Shown here: in pieces, positions 32,901 through 64,000 of the stretch
Layout of the letters: each line of letters starts with the position of its first letter
How positions within the stretch are numbered: position 1 is the first letter of the stretch
From: Pampus argenteus
Lineage: Eukaryota > Chordata > Actinopteri > Scombriformes > Stromateidae
Direction of reading: 5' to 3'
Assembly: GCA_036937835.1 (NCBI GenBank)
Contig: CM072873.1
Span: 13,442,001-13,506,000 of the forward strand
DNA: 64,000 bases
The notes under the pieces: generated by a model
Databases searched by the model: none
Told to the model about the DNA's origin: nothing
Seen by the model: the letters and a program-made list of their open reading frames with translations, nothing else
Program-made: the position numbers and the translations under genes

Positions 32901-34023
32901 GCTGCTGATGCTCTGCTCATACAACACATCCTGTAACTCAGTTCATTGTTTCTTCACACAGTAAAGCTCTCAACTGTGAAGATGAGTAAAAGGTTTTTAT
33001 TACTTATTCGTATTTTATTTCTGTGAAGGCACTGCTCTGATCAGGAGAGCTGTTCCCAGGAAGGAGATGATCCAGAGGTCCAAACAGTAAGCTTTTCTTT
33101 TGCTATTCCGGTGAAAATATTTCCAGGACTGCAACTAGTGATTATTTTTAATTATTGATAAATCTGCCAGTTATTTTCTCAAATAATTGTGTGGTCTATA
33201 AAATGTCAGAGAGTTTTTTTTAGTCTTTTCTCCAAAACCCAAAGATATTCAGTTTACTATAAAGACAAAGAAAAACATCAAATGGTTTTTCGATTATCAA
33301 AATTCATTCAAAATTCATTTAAATTGCCATTGATCTAAATCTTAATAATTCTGTAAAGATATGATTTTAACATCTTATTGCTGTGAAAACCAATTAATGA
33401 TATTGTTTCCTATTTTATATTAAGGTGGAGGCAGAAATCTGATATTACTGATACTCTAAAAACCTGAGCAAATAAAACCAATAAAGGCTAGATGTAGTAA
33501 AAGTTTTGTCTTTTTTGTTTTGTTTTTGTCAACTGAACCCTCAAGTGTCTTAAAATCCATTAATAGTTTCGGGACACAGATGTTGTAGACATCAACACTT
33601 TGCCTGAACACGTCTCTCTTTCAGGATCTATGATAATCTGCCGGAGGTACAGAGGAAGAAAGAGGAGGAAAGAAGAAAAGCAGAGTATCAATCGTACCGG
33701 CTGAACGCACAACTCTACAACAAGGTACAACCAACACAAACAACTTCACCGATTCACATGTAAATGGTTCTAAAATGAATCAGTCTCACAAAAAAATAAA
33801 TCAGATTTGTTTTACGCACTAAAGACAAGTTTTCAAATTCAAATTCAGACATTTTGACCAGAATCAGTGAAAATACTTGAGTACATTTTTATGTCAAGTA
33901 TTTTTCTTGGTATATACACAGCAGGCTGAAGACAAACTGAGAAGTAAATTAATGAACATACTGCTTCTTGTCTTTCAGAGAATCACGAACCATGTCCTGG
34001 GCAGAAGAACGCCGTGGCAGTGA
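20900..34023 (+). CDS. alms1: ALMS1, centrosome and basal body protein (about 18 exons)
   Basis: Exons: 20900-20914 (tentative), 21748-21993, 22286-22406, 22501-24379, 24592-24751, 25058-26227, 26466-26581, 27022-28108, 28514-28633, 29165-29320, 29855-30837, 31233-31350, 31626-31844, 31946-32208, 32658-32820, 33029-33086, 33625-33724, 33979-34023. From 21748 onward all GT-AG junctions agree in phase, giving about 2,335 codons. Segments shared with human ALMS1 include EERIPLYLHNLGIDQSPST, VREIAAREGVTLP, VDTARLIRAFG and the C-terminal ALMS motif. Human ALMS1 (about 4,170 residues) localises to centrosomes and ciliary basal bodies, and its loss causes Alstrom syndrome. The 47-residue tandem repeats that fill the human large exon are not visible here, which explains most of the length difference. 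Most of the protein is Ser/Thr/Gln-rich and probably disordered. The join between the first ATG exon and 21748 is unresolved. Confidence 0.95.
21748..22406 (+). CDS. alms1: ALMS1 N-terminal exons 2-3
   Basis: Exon 21748-21993 follows a T-rich acceptor and contains MTYFGSQTVV and a Gln-rich tail. Exon 22286-22406 contains SLFQQSEMEFAPLR, matching the FHQSELSFAPLR segment of human ALMS1. This anchors the N-terminal part of the gene. The phases 1 and 2 carry cleanly into the large exon. Confidence 0.8.
22501..24379 (+). CDS. alms1: ALMS1 large exon (626 codons), no tandem repeats
   Basis: A single open frame from AG|GGCATACCC to ATTCCG|GTAATT. It is Ser/Thr/Gln-rich and probably disordered. In position it corresponds to the human region that includes the giant tandem-repeat exon. 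I see no repeated 47-residue unit here. It ends with the conserved LNIEERIP, which continues into the next exon. Confidence 0.93.
24592..24751 (+). CDS. alms1: ALMS1 conserved core exon
   Basis: It encodes LYLHNLGIDQSPSTILTP and then PREPEFSPTDLCTIKG-like sequence (VPRGPIREPEFSPTDL). This is one of the most strongly conserved blocks between this protein and human ALMS1. Entry is phase 0 and exit phase 1. Confidence 0.95.
25058..26227 (+). CDS. alms1: ALMS1 Ser-rich exon (390 codons)
   Basis: It opens VGSPHKGEFSRCSILSVDSS and ends EEESKAR-like before AGAG|GTACG. It contains SFVSAKALREIRKLLSQAEN, a predicted amphipathic helix, and LLSDDDIFLSLRKKT, both resembling short conserved islands in vertebrate ALMS1. 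The rest is low-complexity Ser/Pro/Thr. Confidence 0.93.
26466..28108 (+). CDS. alms1: ALMS1 exons with conserved EWIKLK and VREIAAREGVTLP blocks
   Basis: Exon 26466-26581 encodes EWIKLKISGQQCEPLELDIE plus a charged helix. Exon 27022-28108 contains PDLEARVREIAAREGVTLPR and SITIATRKRS, close to the human sequence. The exon also carries LCSPPEWYEIRAPIGPL. Phases are 0 between them and 1 at the end. Confidence 0.94.
28514..29320 (+). CDS. alms1: ALMS1 exons 9-10
   Basis: 28514-28633 encodes VLLPYKPCGSEELFYVPQTK. 29165-29320 encodes DRGVTIRHTEGIYSKRLKTA. Both are phase 1 on each side, so either could be skipped without a frameshift. An 88-base polyT/A-rich intron piece precedes the first. Confidence 0.92.
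29855..30837 (+). CDS. alms1: ALMS1 exon with DTARLIRAFG block
   Basis: A phase-1 exon of 983 nt ending TCAACA|GTATGT. It contains STLDQLWRSFCERW, LLERLERLSRLIHS and, near the end, STVDTARLIRAFGVHRVQ and KLYSTIDKQKE, which match the human C-terminal third closely. Confidence 0.95.
31233..32208 (+). CDS. alms1: ALMS1 exons 12-14
   Basis: 31233-31350 ends KLVNKGIQAG. 31626-31844 starts DLEIVSNGTRRHTRDVGTIF. 31946-32208 starts VTWFISANDL and contains STAWFEPHSRISPWREPLR. All have direct counterparts in human ALMS1 (NKGIQAGNLEIV, GVSWFVP, SWFEPITKTRPWREPLR). The repeated S/TWF motif is characteristic of the family. Confidence 0.96.
32414..32580. repeat. Short MITE with GAGCTGCAAC / GTTGCAG ends
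   Basis: It begins TAGAGCTGCAACAATTAG and ends TTAGTTGCAGTTCTA about 165 bases later. The ends are inverted repeats of about 12 bases, and the interior is AT-rich. It has the form of a small hAT-like nonautonomous element in ALMS1 intron 14. Confidence 0.6.
32658..34023 (+). CDS. alms1: ALMS1 C-terminal ALMS motif exons 15-18
   Basis: Exons 32658-32820, 33029-33086, 33625-33724 and 33979-34023 encode the C-terminal ALMS motif, about 120 residues. It reads RRPEFISRSMQRVKRLTLQ, then RKEMIQRSKQIYDNLPEVQ, a charged helix EERRKAEYQSYRLNAQLY, and a tail ending VLGRRTPWQ with TGA at 34021-34023. This motif is shared with the centrosomal proteins C10orf90 and KIAA1731/CEP295 and supports centriole targeting. 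Confidence 0.97.
33126..33310. repeat. Teleost-type hAT MITE fragment
   Basis: It starts GGACTGCAACTAGTGATTAT and includes GGTCTATAAAATGTCAGA and CCCAAAGATATTCAGTTTAC. It ends near TTTTTCGATTATCAAAAT. These words in this order are those of a very common teleost interspersed repeat. It lies in ALMS1 intron 16. Confidence 0.65.
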
Positions 34024-34185
34024 TTAAACAAACTTTTTACTGTAGATAAAATCAGTGGTGATTTTTTTTTTTTTTATTTATTTGAAAACTACCTACTTTA
34101 ACAAAAAATCAGATTTAATTTATTTGCGACAATCTTTTTTTAGTTATTTTAAAAATTATGTAGAAAAGTAGAATTCTACTCATAA

Positions 34186-34292
34186 AATAAATAAAGTAGC
34201 ATCACTGGTATTTTTGACTTTTTCTACTTACAGACCAGTTGGATGTTTTAATACGTTTTAATACAAAATGTGATTTCATGTAAAAGAATAAA
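34186..34292 (+). terminator. alms1: ALMS1 polyadenylation signals
   Basis: Overlapping AATAAA hexamers at 34186-34191 and 34190-34195 lie about 165 bases after the ALMS1 stop. A third AATAAA lies at 34287-34292. Either set would give a short 3' UTR. The site used cannot be told from sequence. Confidence 0.6.
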
Positions 34293-34374
34293 CAGTTTTT
34301 GCATTTTTTTTTCATTATTCTTTAACTTTTTGAGTCAATGTTTTGATTGAAGGCAGACAAGGTGGGACAAAGAT

Positions 34375-35828
34375 ACACTGGCTTTAATGTCTTTATTGAT
34401 CAGTTATCGGTTGTGCAAGAGCAGGAAGCCACACGAGGAAAAGTTAAGACGAGTTAGACAAGCTGCAGATTCAGTACATCAGCTGCTCTTTGAGAGAGCA
34501 CAGAACCACAGTGAATAAATAAGAAATGAGATTATCTGCATTTATTCCTCCTAATATTATGTAGATGCACTATACCCATTAATTAAATTAATTACTAAAT
34601 AAAAATGTTGTACCTCAATTGTATGTAAACATAAATATTCTAACAAATAAGTAAAACATTTAGCATTGATTAATAAACTAAAAGCCTTTTAAAATCAGCC
34701 ATTGCAAAAGAGATAAAGAACAAAGATTCTTTGGCAAAGATGTAGTTTTGCTTTAAACGAGACTCAGGCTAAAAAAAATAAAATAAGGCAGGTGACCAAT
34801 CTTTACCACAAGGCTCTCTGCAGGTTTAAGGCTCGGACAAGGTTTAAAGTCTACAGCAAAACAGGTGTTTCTGGATTTCATTGTAATTCAGTAAAATTAC
34901 TAATACAACCAGTGTGTCATGTATACCAAGCATGTAAAAGTAGTAACTAACAATTTACACCACAAGTGTAATAAATACTAAATAATTTAAACCATATAAT
35001 TCTTTATCTGACCAAAGTCAGGTTTTAAATAAACATAAAAATATGCAACATGCTTGAGGTTAATCAGTGTTCTGTGCAGCCAAACTACAGAGGTAAAAAC
35101 ACTAAATCCTGAACACATACTTTTGCTTGCATGTAACTTTATTGCTGCAATGTCAGTCTGAAGACTGATTGAATCTTTACAGCAATGAACTCACATCCAA
35201 GTAAGCACAGTGTGGATTTGTTCCCCTCTGTGGTTTCTTCTTACGATCCCGTCAAATACTTCTGTGCAAAAAAGTCTATTTGTTCAAACCACAGTAAAAT
35301 GTCCTCTACTGTAAATGGACAAATCTTTTTTTTTTCATAATTTCATGAGCTTATAATCATTTTTCTCCTTTTAAACATTTACCGGTATAAAAAAGGAGCA
35401 CACAACAATGAGACCTGATTAAAATAACAACACAGTCATGAACCTTCACCAGCTGTGTAGCGTTAATGGTAGTGCGCACAGTTTAACATAAAAACATACA
35501 GCAGAATCCAGTGTTTTGGCCCAATATGCTGCATTGACTGACAAACCACATTGTGCAGGTTCCACACCAGAGCCAAAGAGGAGTCGGAGCATACAGATTT
35601 CAAAGTGATCTTGAGAAAAAGACTGGCCTCAAACTACAGCCGTGACACAGATAAAAGTAGAATTTCCTGCAGGTTGTAATCTCAGCAGCAGGGATGTGAA
35701 ATACAGATTTTCTCCAGTTTGACTTGTTTGGCTCTGGAGTGGAAACCAAGTGATCAAGCTAATGATTGTGTGGGTGTGTGTGTGTGAGTGTGTGTGGGCG
35801 GGTGTTGTGTTGGGGCAGCAGGTGGGGT
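34375..35828 (-). other. dctn1: DCTN1 3' UTR with polyadenylation signal
   Basis: Sequence after the DCTN1 stop on the minus strand. A minus-strand AATAAA (plus TTTATT, 34392-34397) is a likely end signal, giving a 3' UTR of about 1.45 kb. The region is AT-rich, has a CA-type microsatellite (minus strand) near 35766-35800 just past the stop, and contains no coding exon. It nearly abuts the ALMS1 3' end. Confidence 0.6.
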
Positions 35829-60044
<24,216 letters not shown>

Positions 60045-60665
60045 GTTTCCTTGTCGCCAAGCCCCCCCCTGCCCCACAAACTGTCTGTCTTGACTGAAGG
60101 AGGCTTTAGCGTTGGCCAGACAGAAGGGGGTCGAGGAGAAGGGTGGGGGGGTTCGATGATGCTGCCAGAGAGTCTCTCTCTTTTCACTCTCTACAGAATC
60201 ACACCATCCCTCTCCTGATCCTCACAGTAAAGCCTGAGCTCACAAAACTCCCCGTCCCTCTTCTCTGCTGGTCACAGGGGAAAGCCAGCAGGGAACTCAG
60301 CTCTGTTAGGAAGTTTGTGAGGGGTGGACGGTGCTGATCCACCCCTCCGATGAATGGACCAGAGGAAAACAGCAGAGCAAAGAGGGGAAAAAAAAAAAAC
60401 AGGCTGCCTCGGTCTGCTGTGAGTGCATCAGCTGAGGGGCAGCACTGCGCTGCGCTAGTGTCTGAGCTGGCTCCTGCAGAGGGGAGGGTGGTTAGGCCCA
60501 GACAAAGGTGCTGGGTCCTAAAGCCTGTAAATGCACCTTTCAAAATAAACTTGCCACACATTATTTTCATGCATGTCCTCCTAATTTTGCAATTTTTGCA
60601 AAAGGGTTAGAGTTGTCTTCAACAACTTCAGTACTCTTCCGTAGCTGATCAAAGAACACTTTGAA

Positions 60666-61060
60666 GGACAGGGTCACAATTTGTCAAGTGTGTCTTAAAA
60701 CAGTCAGGTGACCAAATATTAAAATATGTTTTTCTTGCCATAATCATTCCTCCCGTTCATACTATCACTAACCCAAAATCCACAGTCCTCCTTCTGTGCA
60801 GAAATGTATTTAAAAATGTATCTAATATGAAGCTTTTGCATCCAAATAAGTCAAATCAAGTAGATATCTTACAATGTCTTTTTATTGGTATGACTAATTA
60901 CTACTGAAGCCTCATACAAGCTTCAGATAAACATTTAAATACAATTATGCCCAAAATGACTATGATGAGCACATGTGTGGATTTTGGCCCCCCATCACTT
61001 AAACTGAAAGTGCATTCGAAGGGGTCAAATGCGAAACACCTCTTTCAATGTTCACATGGA
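60666..61060. repeat. Interspersed repeat related to the element at 19341
   Basis: It shares AATCATTCCTCC.GTTCATACT and TGTGGATTTT.CCCCATCACTTA-like words in order with 19350-19600. The copy is more diverged and its ends are approximate. Confidence 0.5.
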
Positions 61061-62469
61061 CAGCTAACTGTTGTTTTAATATAGACATGGAAAATTATGA
61101 ACCTGTCCTGACACGATAAATCATTAAAGTGTGTTACTGCTACAAATTATTCAATAATCATTAAAGATAAGAACAATCAATCAGTCAACAAGAGCAACAA
61201 AACAAAGAGATAATGTAAAAGAGGCCAGCTTTATCCCAAACTGCGGGCTGTGTCAGAGAACTGTCACACTTCTTCAAAAAGCACTTTATTTTCTTTCTGC
61301 TGCTAAAAGAGTGCTGGGAGGAATATAATTATAAATATATGCAGCCTAGAACTTAAAAACACACAGGCAGAACACTTGTTTTTTTAATCAACCTGGCAAA
61401 GGTGAACCAGTTCAGCTCAGTTTCATTGTGGTTGGACACAAAAGGCCCAGGTGATATTCTGTGATGCAGCACACTGTAAACAATAGCCAGCAGATTGCAT
61501 TAGGGCTGCGCCTGATGTTCTGGCCCATCGCAGAGTGAGGATTAACTCTCTTTTATCAGCTAACTGCATGGCTGGGGCTTTTTCACTGTCGGTCCTCACT
61601 ATTCCTGTGTTGTCATCTTTTTGCAATGGAAGCAAATGCTGCAGGGTTTCTGTGTAAAAGCTTCCAGCTTAAAGGCTAATGAGAGTTGCTGTAAGAGTAT
61701 GCATTTCTGGAACCAGACAAAAGAAGCCCAGCTTTCAGGAGGGGGGGAGATATTTCCCCAGCCAAATAATGCATCTCATAGAGCCAGACCAGGACAACAA
61801 TTTATACAGAGGGTGTTGGTAATCTGTGGCAGGAATAGGAAAGGAGGGGGCCTTATCTCTCAGTGAGGAAATAGGGAGTCAACCAGAACACAGCCAAAAT
61901 CAAAGGACTGCCTCTGAACAGAACATAAGGACAATGACATCGAAAGAAGCGTCACCAGCTCAGCCAAACACTGAGTGAGCCTGTGAGCCTGTTCAGACCG
62001 GTGCACAGGAAGGTCGCAGGAACAGAGATGACACACTGGGATTTTAGGGCGAACACTACTGCTCCACCTCGGCACACAAGGTAAATATGATGATAAAAGG
62101 TGATTAATACTATGTAGACGTAAACTGTGCGTACATATACGCATACATATGACTAACTAAAATACAAACTGCTGTGACTCATCAAGGTAGAGATTTATTA
62201 GTTATGTCTACAGACACGGAGCGTTTCATTTAAGGCTGTATAATTTGTGTTAAATCAGATTTAACAATTTAATTAGTTAAATCTGATTTGATTCAGATTA
62301 AGTAATTAAATCAGTGATTAGTGTTTATTTTATATTTAAAAAATTATGACAAATGCCCCATATGAGCAACCAGATACCAAAGTGATTTCTTATTAAATAT
62401 TAATGATATTCAAATTAGCAACGTATTTGAGAATCCATTGATTATGTAATTATTTTACACAAGCAAACA

Positions 62470-62960
62470 TTTGCAGGTTATAGATTCTTAAATGATAGGA
62501 GTTGCTGCTTTTCTCAGTTTTGTATTATTATAAATAAAATATATTTGGGTTTTGGACAAAACAACACAACATTTCCTATTAGGGCTGCAAATAATTATTT
62601 TCATTAACTATTGATTGGTCAATTCTTTCCCCAATTAATTGGTTAGTTCTTTTGGTCCATTCGTCACAAAATGGTGACAAATATTGATCACTGTTTTTCC
62701 AAAAAAAAAAACAGTTGCAACCTAAAATGTCTTATTTTGTCCCGACCAGCAGCCCACAACCCAAACAAACCAGGTATTTTTCACATTACGGAAGCTGAAA
62801 CCAGAGAATTTGGCATTTAAATTTATTAAACAAAACAAACAATCTATTATTTTAAAAAAAATAGTTGGCAATCATCTAATAGTTGCAGCCCTAATTCCTA
62901 CAATTGATTGATGAACTGAAAAAAATAATCAGTAGATGCATTGATAATGAAAACATTACT
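62470..62960. repeat. Older hAT-like MITE interrupted by a second MITE
   Basis: The left part 62470-62578 contains TTGCTGCTTTTCTCAGTTTT and GGGTTTTGGACAAAACAA. The right part 62895-62960 contains TTGATTGATGAACTG and ATAATCAGTAGATGCATTGA. Together they read like one reverse-oriented teleost repeat (compare 52270-52520), split by the element at 62579-62894. Confidence 0.55.
62579..62894 (+). mobile_element. Nested hAT-type MITE with terminal inverted repeats
   Basis: It begins TTAGGGCTGCAA and ends TTGCAGCCCTAA, a perfect 12-bp terminal inverted repeat. It is flanked on both sides by TTCCTA, a likely remnant of the target-site duplication. The interior includes AACTATTGATTGGTCAATTC, TGGTCCATTCGTCACAAAAT and AAAATAGTTGGCAATCATCT, matching the common teleost GGGCTGCAA element. 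It has no coding capacity. Confidence 0.75.
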
Positions 62961-63903
62961 AGTGACAGTTCACTATTTTTATATCTACTGTATGTGATGA
63001 GATTCCTCTTCACTACATGCATCTTAATAATATTCAGGCCTTGTTTCATGACAGGGCCATGCATTCAGAAATACGTAGAAAGCGGGGGCAGATACTTCAT
63101 TGCATCAAAGTGCCTGATTAAACTGCATGATTAACAAAATATATCCAGTTAGTATAAATGGCTCTAAATCATGGAGGCTAATATTGAAACGTTAAATGTG
63201 AAATTTGGTGCCATCTAGTGAGTTCATAACCCAGACACTACTGTTTCAAATACACCCTAGTAGTGCCTTAAAGACTGGGATGGTATTATTTAAGTAATTT
63301 AATTCACATAAAGAGCAAAAGCATAAATCCACATTAGGATAAATTAGAATATTTTAACTGATATGTCTGGTGGGAATCAGACTAAATCACAGCATGGGTG
63401 TGGCAGCAGCCTCACATGGCATTTTCTCTCACGACAGATTAACAAAATAGGATGAAAACATTAGGAAAAACTATTTGGATTATAGGTTAATTAATGTAAA
63501 GGAGAATCAAGGCTAGCTAATCCTCCCCCATTAGGATTTATGACTCTCCGGATTCACACACACTGCCTCTATTATTACCAACCAAAGTTCATTAAATATC
63601 AGTAATGTTCATGACTACAAAATGAGGCGTTTTAATGTTCATATTATTTCATTTTAACAGCCGTAACTGCTGTTACAAATGTCACTTTTAAAGATGATAT
63701 TTGACAGCTGTCAGTTGGATACTCCCTGACCAACTGCTAGCAACAGTACCCGTTAGCGCCGGTTGGCTTTTTTGTTCAATAAAAACCTCACTTTCCGATC
63801 TCATTTCAACAAAATACACACATATGTTTTGCAAAACAGATGTGTAAATATGTTTTAAAGTCAACCAATGTAGTCTAGACGACAAATGTGTGCTAAATCC
63901 TAC

Positions 63904-64000
63904 CTGTTTCTATTCAGAAATCCGGCTAACCGTTCAGCTTCGCCCCAGACAGGCTACATCCATCCATGGAGGTCTAACCAGACACATCCTCCCTGCGGTG
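63904..64000 (-). other. dctn1: Candidate 5' UTR exon of DCTN1 (runs off the window)
   Basis: On the minus strand the last about 97 bases of the window are relatively GC-rich and end at a good donor (GAAACAG|GTAGGA at 63904/63903). A noncoding first exon upstream of the ATG exon would fit. No direct support; it could equally belong to another transcript or be chance. Confidence 0.3.

Larger units (their letters stand above)
60045..63903. other. dctn1: DCTN1 5' region: promoter or 5' UTR intron
   Basis: No coding exon is supported. 60050-60520 is relatively GC-rich with G runs, and could hold a promoter if exon 1 starts here. Beyond that the sequence is AT-rich with repeats near 60666-61060 and 62470-62960. 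If the candidate UTR exon at 63904 is real, this whole stretch is its intron. Confidence 0.5.

Overview
This is vertebrate nuclear DNA, almost certainly from a ray-finned (teleost) fish. The reasons are: genes split into many small exons by GT-AG introns; compact intergenic spacing; abundant CA/GT microsatellites; interspersed repeats of types common in teleosts; and protein products that match three human genes of chromosome band 2p13.1 (TTC31, ALMS1, DCTN1). I see no bacterial-type operons, CRISPR arrays, tRNA or rRNA genes.

Layout. (1) Positions 1 to about 11.2 kb hold no gene I can support: low-complexity tracts, old repeats and a few stretches that look like conserved noncoding DNA. (2) 20177 down to 11198 (minus strand) is an 18-exon TTC31-like gene of about 649 codons. 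It encodes a charged Lys/Glu-rich N-terminal half, TPR repeats, an RRM split over three exons, and a terminal CCCH zinc finger. The RNA-binding C-terminus is not part of human TTC31 as I know it. (3) 20.2-20.9 kb is a head-to-head promoter shared with the next gene. (4) 20900 to 34023 (plus strand) is ALMS1, the Alstrom syndrome centrosome/basal-body gene, with about 18 exons and about 2,340 codons, ending in the ALMS motif. It lacks the large tandem-repeat block of the mammalian protein. (5) 34.0-35.8 kb is a tail-to-tail junction of two 3' UTRs. (6) 60044 down to 35829 (minus strand) is DCTN1 (p150-Glued, dynactin). I could place 32 coding exons that splice in phase to 1,279 codons, essentially the human length. 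They include the CAP-Gly exon, the three basic microexons, a 24-nt and a 12-nt microexon, and an internal alternative start matching the human p135 isoform. (7) 60.0-64.0 kb is 5' of the DCTN1 first coding exon and ends in a possible 5' UTR exon. A broken LINE fragment lies in DCTN1 intron 2, and a nested hAT-like MITE lies at 62.5-62.9 kb.

The genes do not form an operon. ALMS1 and DCTN1 both act at centrosomes and microtubules, and ALMS1 and the TTC31-like gene share a promoter region. All exon boundaries come from reading splice consensus, reading phase and protein similarity by eye. No alignment program was run.
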